This document shows, piece by piece, positions 44,206 through 54,760 of a stretch of 64,000 bases of DNA. The notes beneath the pieces were generated by a model. The model was given only the letters and a program-made list of their open reading frames with translations. It had not been told where the DNA came from and did not search any database. Source of the DNA: Gari tellinella (lineage: Eukaryota > Mollusca > Bivalvia > Cardiida > Psammobiidae); NCBI GenBank assembly GCA_922989275.2, contig OV277862.1, forward strand, positions 41,565,786 to 41,629,785, written 5' to 3'. The first letter of the stretch is position 1. The number at the start of each line of letters is the position of its first letter. The position numbers and the translations under genes were made by a program.

Positions 44206-44594
44206 AAGATGAGCTTTCTCCTCTGCTTTCATTCTGCTTTTAAAGCAAGCACTTGTATTTTACAAATTCAGTGCATATTATTTTATGACACTTATGATAA
44301 GGATCAGGTATGGGGTCTTTTCAGCCTGTTCCAAGCTATTGTCTGCTAGAATATGGATCTTATGGTACATATTCATGACTATATAAATTAGATCTATTTT
44401 GTTAAGTGGAGGAATAAATTAGAGGTGTTAAAAGACATATTTATGGAGTTCTGTGTCAAGGTGATTCTATTCAGGAAAGGGCTGCTTACTTACTATTTTA
44501 TTTGAATTTGCATTCAATTCATGCATTTCAAAACACAAGCCAAATCAAACATATGTTTGTCACACAATTTCTCTATTTTAGTACATAGTGTTAA

Positions 44595-45044
44595 CTCTTT
44601 GCACACTAGCGACAGAATTGTTATTATCTAACAGTTAGGATCCAGGGGACCGTTTCATAAAGCTTCTTACGACAAATGTTGTCGTAAGTCATATCATAAA
44701 AGTCTTATATATTATTTATTTCTCCATCTAATCCTGTCTTGTGACATCTTTTTGGAATCGTCTTGAAAAGACGATTCCAAAAAGATGCCACAAGACAGGA
44801 TTAGATGGAGAAATCAGAAATTAAATGTAATTTAAAGTTTTGACTTACGACAACATTTGTCGTAAGAAGTTTTATGAAACGGGCCCCTGATAAGATGCTA
44901 GGTCAAGTGGTGTCTCATCAGGATGTTACCTGTTTGACATTCTGACCCTGTTTAAAAATAGGAATTTTGAAAAATCTATTTTTAGAACAGAAGCAGACGA
45001 CAGTAATATTGTTGCAGACAAAAACATTAAACAGCATGCATTGA
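44595..45044. mobile_element. MITE-D interrupted by MITE-F
   Basis: TTAA at 44591-44594 and 45045-45048. The terminal CTCTTTGCACACTAGCG and complementary GCATGCATTGAG are recognisable around an inserted element at 44643-44889. The hairpin is half lost. Confidence 0.7.
44643..44889. mobile_element. MITE-F (CAGGGG..CGTTTCATAAA ends)
   Basis: It starts CAGGGGACCGTTTCATAAAG and ends TTTATGAAACGGGCCCCTG. A long palindrome with atctaatcctgtcttgtgac and its complement centres on tcgtcttgaaaagacga. It contains no core 1 or 2. Confidence 0.85.
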
Positions 45045-45053
45045 GTTAAGTTC

Positions 45054-45290
45054 CTGGGGCCTGTTTCATAAAACTTTGTACGACAAATGTTGTCGTAAGT
45101 CAGATTATTAAAGTCTCAATTATTATTTAATTCTCAATCTTATCCTGTCTTGTGACATCTTTTTGGAATTGTCTTTTCAAGACGATTCTAAAGAGATGTC
45201 ACAAGACAGGATTAGATAGAGAAATCAGAAATGAAATGTATTTTTAAGTTTTGACTTACGACAGTATTTGTCTTATGATATGGGCACCTG
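45054..45290. mobile_element. MITE-F
   Basis: It has the same terminal (ctggggcctgtttcataaaa) and the same central palindrome. The right end (gatatgggcacctg) is eroded. Confidence 0.75.
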
Positions 45291-45499
45291 AACTGTATCA
45301 CTGTCATGAGATGAAATATTTTTCTCAGTGTCACAAGTTTGTTTTTAGAGGGGGTTGTATATTTTGTATGACATTTAAATCCAATTTACATGTTTTCATG
45401 GAGTGATTCTCTTTATTGTAATGTTAATTGAGCTGATATTTCAAAACAAAACCATCAGGGGTGTAACTTGCAATCCTTACAATGCTGATTATTTCAGAC

Positions 45500-45650
45500 A
45501 GTAAAACCTCTATATAATGACCACTAAATTGTGTTGATCATTAGGTTTTTAGACAGGTGACTTCTTCTAGCAAGGTGAAAGTAAAACAGAAAACTCCTTT
45601 AGGAGCTTTCTCTCTGTTTTTCTATCACCTTACTGTTTTTCAGAAAAATG
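45500..45650. mobile_element. MITE-B, right end lost
   Basis: The left terminal CAGTAAAACCTCTATATAAT and a core-1 hairpin (aaggtgaaagtaaaacagaa...) are present. The right terminal repeat is missing. Confidence 0.65.
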
Positions 45651-46360
45651 TCCATTTGGTTTTCAGTGTTTTGAAGCAGTTTGCTGCTGCTGAAGCTATT
45701 TTACATACAACAATAGTTTTGTTTGGGTTAACTCAATGAGTGTGATTGGAATAATTTATTCCTCTGCAGTTGGACAACGGTTATGAGCACCATTGGAATT
45801 TGCGATTGCAGTTTTGGTCACATGGCTCTTGAATTTTCTCCCTCTTTGTAAGTTAACAAATTAAATATTGCCAGAGGCTTTATTCTGTCAAGCTCCAGCA
45901 GAACTGTTTTAAATGTTGCAGTATTATTCAGCACCATCTGCGATTTTGGTCATGATTAATTTTGTCTTTTCATTCTTGAATTATCTCCCTTTTTGCAATT
46001 TAAACAAATTTTAGCTTCATTCATTGATTATTTGGGGTATTTTTTCCCCAAGCAACAGACAATAAAATGTTTTATACTAATTACCCTATCTCTATGTCAC
46101 ATGTGGTGCTAGGGGGTATAAAATCAACTCAAGTGATAGTTCTAGTTTCTCAAAATGAACTGAATTTAACTAGACACAAGTATTATAGATTTTTGTTTTC
46201 ACCAAAAATGATGATATTGTTCTAGGATTGTATTAAGTTGTTGTATGTTCTTTATAATGTATCTCATGTTGTTTATTGTTTTTGATTGTTTTAATGCAAA
46301 CAGGAGAGCTTTGCATTTACACATGGTAAAATAACATTTATTCCCTTTCTTCCTAATTTA
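45651..46360. other. Unassigned non-coding sequence
   Basis: AT-rich, with no repeat family or exon recognised. Confidence 0.4.
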
Positions 46361-46364
46361 TTAA

Positions 46365-46576
46365 CCTTTTGCATGCTGGGTAATTTTTTCGTCTGCAACA
46401 AATCATGAAATGTCTTCTGCTACTGTTCTAAAAATAGATTTTCCCATAAAACGGTCAGAGTGTCAAACAGTTTAGATCCTGATGAGATGCCGCGTAATGC
46501 GGCGTCTCATCAGGATCCAAACTGTTTGCTAAGGTCATCACTGTGGCAGATGTATCCGCCGCTAGCATGCAAAGAG
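46365..46576. mobile_element. MITE-D, intact
   Basis: 212 bp between TTAA at 46361-46364 and 46577-46580. The core-2 palindrome turns at gccgcgtaatgcggc. The ends CTTTTGCATGCTGGG and CTAGCATGCAAAGAG are imperfect inverted repeats. Confidence 0.9.
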
Positions 46577-46803
46577 TTAAAGGGAAATCAATAGAATCTA
46601 CACAAAATAAAGTTGTTCATTGTCACATTTTGGCATGAAATTTATTCTTCATATTGAGGAATAAAAATTTGCAAATGAAACCTTATCAAATCTTACGCAA
46701 GTGTGTTTTAATATAGAACATCTTTTTGTCCTAGCTAAATTTCCATGTGTTCATATTGTTGATTTTTTACTTCATACATACACCAAGCCCGAGTGCTTAT
46801 ATA

Positions 46804-47008
46804 CAGTAGAACCTCTCTATTAAGACCACTGAAAAGGAGGCTAATTGTCTGTATAAAAGACAGGTAACAGCTTAAAGCAATGTGAAAGTGAAACAGAAAG
46901 CTCCTGTAGGAGCTTTCTGTTTCACTTTCACATTGCTTTAAACAGTCACCTGTCTTAAACGACTAATATTTGACACAATTTAGTGGTCGTAATAGAGAGG
47001 TTCTCCTG
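46804..47008. mobile_element. MITE-B, intact
   Basis: 205 bp flanked by TA. The core-1 arms read GTGAAAGTGAAAC and GTTTCACTTTCAC. This is a perfect palindrome that differs from other copies at matching positions in both arms. Confidence 0.88.
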
Positions 47009-47085
47009 TACATAGAAAACTAGTCAGAATAATGTCTTACAATAAAATTCCAATTACAATCACTCAACAATGACTTGTTATTTAA

Positions 47086-47356
47086 CCCTTTACTCCATAG
47101 ATGCTCCTTTTTCCTCCACTGAAGAAAATAGTCCATGTTGTACAAGAACCAATGTGCAATCTAAATATTTCCTATTTCCTAGCAGATTGAAGCTTAAAGC
47201 AGGTTGAAAGTAAAGCAGGCACATTCTGCTTTACTTTCAGCCTGCTTATAGTTACCATCTGATCCTTATTTTTGATTGAATGGAGTGGGACTATTTTCTT
47301 TAGTGAATGAATAAATTAGATATGTAAAAAGGTGTATAATTATATGGGGTTATGGG
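47086..47356. mobile_element. MITE-A, rearranged
   Basis: TTAA lies at 47082-47085. Both halves of the element are left-right arm combinations around a shortened core 1 (gcaggttgaaagtaaagcag, then cacattctgctttac). Confidence 0.7.
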
Positions 47357-47595
47357 TTATTTCCACTAACAAGACTAGTTTGATTGGTCGTTCTGTTAAG
47401 ACTTTACTAAATGTTCTTGTTTATACACTGTATATTGTTTCCTCTCTGATTTCTTCCTAGGTTTAAAGTTTTGTTTCTTTTTCTAAGGTGCTATTAAGAA
47501 TGTTTTAAGTTTGTTAAACCTCTCTAATGATTTGACTACACAATTATTCTTCTTTAACTGTTTATTGTTAATGAATTGTCACTTCTATATACCCA

Positions 47596-47822
47596 TTAAC
47601 CAATAGCTTGTTTCTAGTATAGAAGATTGATGAACACTTAAAGCAGGTTGAAAGTAAAGCAGGCACATTCTGCTTTACTTTCAACCTGCTTTAAGTGTTC
47701 ATCTGCAAGGATGTAGAAAATACTTCTTATTATATATATGAATAATTGTTTAAAATAAACCTATTTTTCTCAGGAGGAATAAATGAAGAGCGTAAAAAGG
47801 CATATTTATTGGATAAAGGGTT
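47596..47822. mobile_element. MITE-A, shortened core
   Basis: The core-1 palindrome has lost its turn region in the same way as 47086-47356. The ends are cccattaaccaatagcttgt and ttggataaaggg. Confidence 0.7.
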
Positions 47823-47873
47823 ACAGTCATTATTTTGATAGTGGCAGTTACAGCACCTGGAGACATGACGTTA

Positions 47874-48119
47874 ACCTGTCATCCCTTGGCCTCTATCTAG
47901 TTTTGAAAACAGGTTACAACTGAAAGCAGGTTGAAAGTAAAGCACAATGATCCTATAGGAGCATTCTCCTTTACTTTCAACCTGTTTTAAGTGGTCACAT
48001 GTCTTCTACCAGGGGCTGTATTCAGCATTCTGCTTAACTTTCATTCTGCTTTACTTTCAACCTGCTTTAAGTTGTCACATGTCTCCAATACTTGAAACAG
48101 GCTATTGGGTATAGGATTA
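47874..48119. mobile_element. MITE-A, chimeric
   Basis: It follows TTAA and holds one complete core-1 hairpin (turn atcctataggagca) plus an extra right arm from another copy. Confidence 0.6.
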
Positions 48120-48139
48120 AGCAGTGCAGTCTTCACTGA

Positions 48140-48342
48140 GGTGAAGAATCTACTGTTCCTTCGATTTATTCCTTCACTGTAGAAAATAGGTACCGGTACA
48201 CTTAATACAGTCATGAATATGTATCATACAAGATATTTGCTATATCCTAGCAGATGATAGCCTAAAGCAGGCTGCTTTACTTTAAGCCTGCTTTAAGTAG
48301 TCGCCTGTCTTCCAAACTAGAAACAGGCTATGGGGTAATAGG
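48140..48342. mobile_element. MITE-A, very short hairpin
   Basis: Both arms are present but the hairpin is reduced to aaagcaggctgctttac-type sequence. TTAA at 48343-48346. Confidence 0.65.
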
Positions 48343-48562
48343 TTAATCAATTAAGACAGCAGTTCTGTAGAAAATAATAACATTAGCAAAAAACACAAAA
48401 TTAGCTTTAATACATGTATATTTTAACAATAAGCTTCTGTTTGTTAATTTAGGTGCTTTCCCTATATGTGCAATATGCAAATACTGTATTGGTATTACTG
48501 ATACATTGCAGAAGATGTTATTCGTTACCAATGAACGCTTTTTCACCCAAACTATTATTTCC

Positions 48563-48632
48563 ATTGCAAACAGTTTAGAGCCAGATCAGACGCCGCGTAT
48601 CCCGGCTTCTGATCATGCTCCAAACTGTTTGT
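48563..48632. repeat. Core-2 (MITE-D/E type) palindrome
   Basis: gcaaacagtttagagccaga...gctccaaactgtttg without recognisable element ends. Confidence 0.55.
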
Positions 48633-48702
48633 CATTCAGATTGAAATAAGCATTCAAAATTGTTTAAAAGTTGTAATTTTATTGCAATGCGTTTGCGTTT
48701 AA

Positions 48703-48915
48703 CACAATCACCCCCGAAACTACAAATGGACAATTCCAATTTACAATAAAGGCTGGTCCATTTTAGGCTATTTAGATTTGTTTTTAATAATATATTGCAA
48801 AATGACATACAATGAAGTCCCTGATTAGAGGGCTCCTGCAGGAACCCTCTAATCAGGGACTTCACTGTTTGCATTAGACAAGTGTACTCTTCCCAGGTCA
48901 TTAGGGCTCAATGAG
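48703..48915. mobile_element. MITE-C1
   Basis: TTAA at 48699-48702 and 48916-48919. The core-2 arms read gattagagggctcctgcagg and its complement. Both arms carry the same A:T change (gattag/ctaatc) where other copies have gatcag/ctgatc. Confidence 0.8.
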
Positions 48916-48978
48916 TTAAACAGGAAAGAATAACTTCTCCACAGTATGCTTTGTTTGAGATTTGCCTACTTCAAGGAA

Positions 48979-49187
48979 CTGGGGCCTGTTTCATAAAACT
49001 TTAATGTGGTCGTAAGTCAGATTATAAAAGTCTCAATTATTATTTATTTCTCCATCTAATCCTGTCTTGCGACATTCCAAGGAGATGTCACAAGATAGGA
49101 TTAGATAGAGAAATAAGAAATTAGATGTATTTTAAAGTTTTGACTTATAACTTTTTTGTCGTACAAAGTTTTATGAAACGGATCCCT
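48979..49187. mobile_element. MITE-F, centre deleted
   Basis: Ends ctggggcctgtttcataaaa and tttatgaaacggatccctg. The central palindrome lacks part of its turn. Confidence 0.7.
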
Positions 49188-49294
49188 GAACATTACTTTT
49201 TGACATCAACAACTGTTTGTATTGGCTTGTAAAAGCTTGATGTTACAACTGCAGAAGCCAGCTCAAAAATTATTTTTCAGTGAAATGGGAAATA

Positions 49295-49642
49295 CAGTGC
49301 TCCCTCCCTACAACGGCCTTCCAAACAATGATTCCCTCTTTACATCAACGCTTGTCGCAGTTCCCTAAAAAGAACAATTAAGTCTAACGCTTTTACTGCT
49401 GTAATATAGTCTGCTTAAAGTTGTCGTCTGCTGTTTTTCTCAAAGTTACATATTGAACATTTTGACAGAAAAAAACTTAATAACAAGTGACAAACAGCTT
49501 GAATCCAGATCAGACGCCGCGTTACGCGGCGTCTGATCTGGATTTAAGCTGTTTGCAAGTTTCCTTCCCTATAATGACTCCCTCCGAACAATGCACACAA
49601 TTTTTGTCTCCCGTTAGGTGTCATTGTAGAGAGGGAGTGCTG
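49295..49642. mobile_element. MITE-E, intact
   Basis: 348 bp with TA at 49293-49294 and 49643-49644. The ends are CAGTGCTCCCTCCCTACAAC and the complementary TGTAGAGAGGGAGTGCTG, pogo-like. The core-2 palindrome turns at gccgcgttacgcggc. Confidence 0.88.
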
Positions 49643-49754
49643 TAGCTGGAAAACTTGATAGTTTTCTAGTATTCTCCACAGTTTTGCTGCCAAACCATGA
49701 ACATTGCAACCAGTGCAAATTTCAGTTTAGTTTTACGTTCATGTTAATATAGTA

Positions 49755-49952
49755 AAGCCCCATCTATTAGGACCACTAAATTTTGTTAATTTCTAGGTCT
49801 TTACTACTGGTTGCTGCTTAAAGCAAGGTAAAAGTAAAACAGAAAGTCTGTTTAGAAGCTTTCTGTTTTTAATTTGCTTTAAGCTGTCTCCTGTCTTTTA
49901 TTAAATCAAGTAGCTTTCCTTTTAATGGTCGTAATAGAGGGCTCTAACTATA
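49755..49952. mobile_element. MITE-B, old copy
   Basis: Eroded ends (tagtaaagccccatctatta, and aatggtcgtaatagagggct) around a core-1 hairpin whose right arm is shortened. Confidence 0.6.
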
Positions 49953-49982
49953 CTTTTGTTTCAGTTTTTCCCAAATGCTTAA

Positions 49983-50226
49983 CCCTTTACCCAATAGCTT
50001 GTTTCTAGTTTTGAAAATAGTTAAATACTTAAAGCAGGTTGAAAGTAAAGCAGAATGTGCCTTAAGGCACATTCTGCTTTACTTTCAGCCTGCTTTAAGC
50101 TACCACCTACCAGAATAAAGACAAAATACCGTATGATACATATTCACGACTGTTTAAATTGGAACTATTATCTTCAGCGGAGGAATGAAGTGAATCCCCT
50201 AAATGGCGCTTCTATGGGGGAAACGG
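49983..50226. mobile_element. MITE-A
   Basis: TTAA at 49979-49982. Core-1 turn GTGCCTTAAGGCAC, a perfect hairpin. The right end has decayed to aaacggtta. Confidence 0.8.
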
Positions 50227-50480
50227 TTAGTTCTGGGCAAGATCTTTATCAAAATGTACAGATTTACAACCAATTATAGATTTTCTTTTGAGGTTTTGTA
50301 GTTTCATAACTTTAAATCTTTTATAGAACTTTACTTGAAGTGGTGCTGGGTGAATAGTGTTATCCTTGTCCAACCACTGTGCATTCCATTTAAGTCAAGG
50401 TTTTGCATTTAACTCAGTTATGCACTTAGACTTAGTAATGTGGCTTTGATCATGCAACTTCATCTGCTCATGCGTCTTAA

Positions 50481-50698
50481 CTCTTTCAGCACAACCTTTT
50501 CATCACTAAGTAACTCTATGGGTTATTAGGTTCCCATGTGGATCATTTTAGTAACCAAACCATGAACCAGTTTACTTGGAATTCCTGGTATTTTGAATAA
50601 ACACTGGTCTTAATTAGCTAACAGTGTAGACCCAGATCAGAGGGCTCCTATACACTGTTTGCAAGTATATTTTAAACAGGTTCATGGTGTTGAAAGAG
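50481..50698. mobile_element. MITE-C2, hairpin arm lost
   Basis: TTAA at 50477-50480, then CTCTTTCAGCAC. It ends ggtgttgaaagagta. One core-2 arm remains (agtgtagacccagatcagag). Confidence 0.65.
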
Positions 50699-50771
50699 TA
50701 ATAAGGTTCATCAGGTTGCATTGCAGTTTGGTAACCTTAACCTTTGACCTTGGCTAAGTTTTTGCCTTTAA

Positions 50772-51005
50772 CACATTCAACCCTAGCGGCGAGTATACTC
50801 ATCATTTACAAACAGTGTACCTGTCAAGATTACACTAGTCCCATGCAAACAGTGTAGACCCTGATCAGAGGGCTCCCCTCTGATTAGGGTCTACACTGTT
50901 TGTCATTTTGAAATATATTGTTAAATTCAACCCTAAATAGTCAAAAATGGACTAGACTTATTTTGAAAATGGAATTGTCCATTAAAAGTTTCAGGGGTGA
51001 ATGAG
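50772..51005. mobile_element. MITE-C1
   Basis: TTAA at 50768-50771 and 51006-51009. Core 2 is at about 50840-50902. It is in reverse orientation to 39586-39814. Confidence 0.75.
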
Positions 51006-51105
51006 TTAATGCAATTGTGGACTAAGTACTTCTGCAGGTCAGTAAGACTAAGAGTTTGCATTTATGGTCAAGCGGCATCTGTGTTAAACAATTGTTCGAT
51101 TATCA

Positions 51106-51240
51106 GTATGTATGAAATCATGTACCAATACAATTTTTCAATTATCCGTATGTATGAAATCTTGTACCAATACAATTTTTCAATTATCTGTATGTATGAA
51201 ATCATGTACAAATACAATTTCATCAGTTTGTAAGAAATCA
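51106..51240. repeat. 42-bp minisatellite, about 3 copies
   Basis: gtatgtatgaaatcatgtac recurs at 51106, 51148 and 51190 (42-bp steps), with a partial fourth copy directly before the MITE-B. Confidence 0.8.
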
Positions 51241-51244
51241 TGTA

Positions 51245-51450
51245 CAGTAAAACCTCTGTATAACGGCCACTAAAACGGTGACTAATTGGTTGTTTAAATG
51301 ACAGGTGACAGCTTAAAGCAAGGTGACAGTAAAACAGAAAGCTCCTACAGGAGCTTTCTGTTTTACTGTCACCATGCTTTAAGCAGTCACCTGTCAAAAA
51401 CAACTAATAAATTAGCACACTTTAGTGGCCGTTATAAAGAGGTTTCACTG
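51245..51450. mobile_element. MITE-B, intact
   Basis: 206 bp, TA at 51243-51244 and 51451-51452. The core-1 arms read GTAAAAC and GTTTTAC. It lies at the edge of the 42-bp minisatellite, which ends in the same atcatgtac. Confidence 0.88.
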
Positions 51451-51879
51451 TACCAATAGAATGATTTAAATGGTTATACATGTAGTAATAGTGTTTGTGA
51501 TAATGTATTTTGTATGATACATCAATTGATTTAAGTGAATTGAATGATAAATTGCTTGTAGCTTAACTGTTTTACTCCTGTCCGTTCGTCCGTCCATCCA
51601 TCCACCCACATATATGGTACATAGATCTACTTTTTCCGTCTAACTTCTCCTACAGTTTTCAAGCTATAACCTGATAACTTTACAGCACATATATACCACA
51701 GGTGGTATATGTGGTCAGGATTTTTGTATACTTTAATGTCTCCAAGAATTACGGTTGTTTTAACTGTTACCATGTGGTAAAACCCAAATCAAAAGATCTC
51801 ATTTGAGCTCAAGGTGCTCATTAGGATAACCCAATGTCGAGTGACAAATATACTTTGTCCTGTGCTGAGTACACATATC

Positions 51880-52058
51880 CTATGCAGACAGCGTTGAACC
51901 AGAACAGGGGGACACTTAAGGTGCCCTATGATCAGAGTATGCGCTGTTTGTCATTTTGCAATGAATGACCAAAACAAAACCCACCCTGAATAGTTTAAAA
52001 TGAACTGGACTTTATTTGAAAGAGGAGTGGTTCATTTAAAGTTTCAATGGTCAATAAG
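51880..52058. mobile_element. MITE-C1, partial
   Basis: A diverged core-2 hairpin (gcagacagcgttgaaccaga ... tgcgctgtttgtc) and the C1 right end lead to TTAA at 52059-52062, which is shared with the next MITE-A. Confidence 0.6.
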
Positions 52059-52062
52059 TTAA

Positions 52063-52537
52063 CCCATTACCACATAGCCTCTGTCTAGTTCAGAAGACAT
52101 GTAACCACTTAGCCCATTTTATGCAGAATACACTTTTAGGTGTACCTCTAGGCAAACAGTTTTGATCTCAGATCAGGCCCCACATTGTGGGGCCTGATCT
52201 GAGATGAAAACTTTTTGTTGCTAAGTCAATATTCTATCAGAAACTGCTAAAATCTTTTGCAAGTATTTGAGTTATATCCGCTGCAGACGACATTTTAAAA
52301 TGGCCGCCAAATATTACCCAGCATACAATGGGTTAAAGCAGGTTGAAAGTAAAGCAGAATGTGCCTAAAGGCACATTCTGCTTAACCTTCAGCCTGCTTT
52401 AAGCTACTATCTGTTCGAAAATAGAAAAAATTTCTTATGATAATTATTCAAAACTGTATAAATTGGAACTACATTGTATTTCCTTCTGTGGAGGAATAAT
52501 TTAAAGACATAAAAAGGTGTATTTATGGGGTAATGGG
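52063..52537. mobile_element. MITE-A with MITE-H nested in its hairpin
   Basis: TTAA at 52059-52062 and 52538-52541. The core-1 hairpin is broken at its own CTTAAAG by a 220-bp MITE-H (52113-52332). Confidence 0.85.
52113..52332. mobile_element. MITE-H, nested copy
   Basis: The flanks are TTAG (mutated TTAA) at 52109-52112 and TTAA at 52333-52336. It is 220 bp, the same length as 28193-28412, with the same core-2 turn ccccacattgtgggg. Confidence 0.88.
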
Positions 52538-52583
52538 TTAAAGTAGGCCACATGCTTTCTGCTTTACCTTTCTCCTACATTAA

Positions 52584-52776
52584 CCCATTACCCCATAAAT
52601 ATGCCATTTTATGCCTCTAATTTATTCTCCTTCACTGACAAAAATAGTTCCAAATTATACAATTTTGAATATTTATCAGAAGAAATATTTTCTAGTAGAT
52701 GGTAGCTTAAAGCAGGCTGAAAGTAAAGCAGACTGTGCTTTAAGTGGTCCCATGTAACAGGCTATGGGGTAATGGG
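52584..52776. mobile_element. MITE-A, right core arm deleted
   Basis: TTAA at 52580-52583 and 52777-52780. The ends CCCATTACCCCATAAATA and ctatggggtaatggg are intact, but the hairpin's right arm is largely missing. Confidence 0.8.
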
Positions 52777-53000
52777 TTAAGCTGCTGCATGTAATAAATG
52801 TTTGAGTGGCCATTGAGCACTAGTTTGATTGTATACAGTAACATTGTACTGGTATGTCACTCAGGGGACCGATAAGGGCCACTGAGACTGTCCATTTTGT
52901 TTGCATTTATTTTATTGAAATTCAAATCTAAAACCGCGAATATGGAAGATAATTATGAACTTATGTTGTTAGCCCTTCTCCTGCTAATAGGATATATTAA

Positions 53001-53219
53001 CTCTTTGCATGCTGGGTAAATTTTTTCGTCTGAAACATTTGTCCTCTGCTATTGTTCTAAAAATAGAATTTTTTCTAATTTTCATTTCAAAACATGGTCA
53101 GAGTGTCAAACAGTTCGAATCCTGATGAGACGCCATGTTATGCGGTTTCTTATCTGGATCCAAACTGTTTGCAAAGGCAATCACTGTGGTGGATATATCC
53201 GCCGCTAGCATGCAAAGAG
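53001..53219. mobile_element. MITE-D, near complete
   Basis: TTAA at 52997-53000 and 53220-53223. It provides the empty-site reference for the insertion at 39882-43783 (gttctaaaaatagaattttt is continuous here). Confidence 0.85.
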
Positions 53220-53223
53220 TTAA

Positions 53224-53360
53224 CTCTGGCCTGTTTGAAATATACTCTTTACATTTGCAAACAGTGTAGACCCAGATCAGAGGGCTCCTGTAGGAGCCCT
53301 CTGATCTGGGTCTATACTGTTTGCTAATTTAGAGCAGTATTTATCAAACTGCCCAGAAAA
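53224..53360. mobile_element. MITE-C2, right end lost
   Basis: It starts at the TTAA shared with the preceding MITE-D. The core-2 palindrome is near-perfect (gcaaacagtgtagacccaga...tctatactgtttgc). Confidence 0.7.
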
Positions 53361-53602
53361 ACTAAAATAGAGATAATTGATTGTATGAAGGACAGGTGAC
53401 AGCTTAAATCAAGATGAAAGTAAATTCTGACTTACATTCACCTTGCTTTAAGCAGCCACCTACCTTATATTATATTAACAATCCATTGTATCATGTAACA
53501 AGAAACATGTTAATGTTTACGTTACTTAATAAAATGTTTGAATCTTGAACACAAAATAATTTAGTGCTTGTCAATCCTGGTTGTCATAGAGAGTTTTTAT
53601 TG
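53361..53602. mobile_element. MITE-B, strongly diverged
   Basis: A core-1 remnant (cttaaatcaagatgaaagta...accttgctttaag) and a right end tttagtgcttgtcaatcctg...agagagtttttattgta. Confidence 0.5.
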
Positions 53603-53875
53603 TACATGTATATGAATATTCAGTTAGTGAAGTGTCATTAAAAACTTGCCATTTGTAAATCGCCATTTGTAATTCTAGATGGTCCAAAGCTATCATATTT
53701 GAGTATTATATGTGTTCTCCATAGCTGTTCATGTAGTTAATGATAATTTTGTAGTTTTCTGTATTTACTGTTTTCATGTCGGGTATTGTCAATAAATTCA
53801 AAGTCCATCAGTCATTGTTCTTACTCATTTTTTTGTAACCCTGAATTTCACCCATAGCTTGTTACAATGTTACCA

Positions 53876-54097
53876 CTCTTTCCTCCCTAAAGCTTTAAAT
53901 GGACAATACTAGTTTCAATTTTAGTATACATGTAGTCCATTTCTGACTTTAAAGGGATGATTTTGTCAATGTTGGCATTATGACAAACAGTGAAGATCCT
54001 CTGATCTGGGTCTTCACTGTTTTCATAGGACAAGTGTACAATTCACATGTACACTGTTTGATATGGATGCCTATATGCGGGACTAGGGTTCAAAGGG
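53876..54097. mobile_element. MITE-C1, one hairpin arm shortened
   Basis: It ends at TTAA 54098-54101. The core-2 arms are unequal (cagtgaagatcc versus gatctgggtcttcactg), so the palindrome has been partly deleted. Confidence 0.7.
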
Positions 54098-54570
54098 TTA
54101 AATGAGGCTGAAAGTAAAGCAGAAAGCTCCTTTTCAGTCTGCTTAAAGCATGATCCTGTATGGATGCAAGTCGTTTCTATGCTTCTATATCGTATGTTTA
54201 AGCATGAAAAGTTATCTTTATCAGGGATAAGTTAATAGGATAAAAGATGTTTTCTATTTGGGGAGGGGTTAAAATTTAAATTCCTTAATAGTTGATTCAC
54301 ATTAGCACACCAGATGAATGTCCAGTAGAACTTATATTGTCAAATTATGTGTTGGCACTCTCCTGTTGTTTGCCTAACCAGTTTCAAGAAAGTGCTCACT
54401 GCTGCTATGCCCTTTGACTTCAGCTTTCATCATGACTTACAGCGCATATCCCTTTAGACAAAACCTTTCCAACCATTTGAAATTTTGGACCTTGACCTCA
54501 GTCTCTTTGAAATTGCTTGAAAGTTCTAAAATGCTCACAACTTCTATGCCCATTGATGTACAAATTTTTT

Positions 54571-54674
54571 AGCTTCCCTGAGCTTAGCTCAGGGTGAGCT
54601 TTTATAATGGTTGAATGTCCGGTGTCAACAATTTTAAGTGATTACACTCAATAAGAGTATAGAGACTCCATTTA

Positions 54675-54705
<31 letters not shown>

Positions 54706-54760
54706 CTTTAGGATCGCCTTCTGTCCATCCTCCACAATTGCTTTAAGTGACTCCTTCTAA
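54571..54760. mobile_element. GCTCACCTGAG-type element fragments
   Basis: ctcagggtgagcttttata and atagctcacctgagccgaag...ctcaagtgagcc are two element ends about 75 bp apart. No body is present. Confidence 0.6.
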
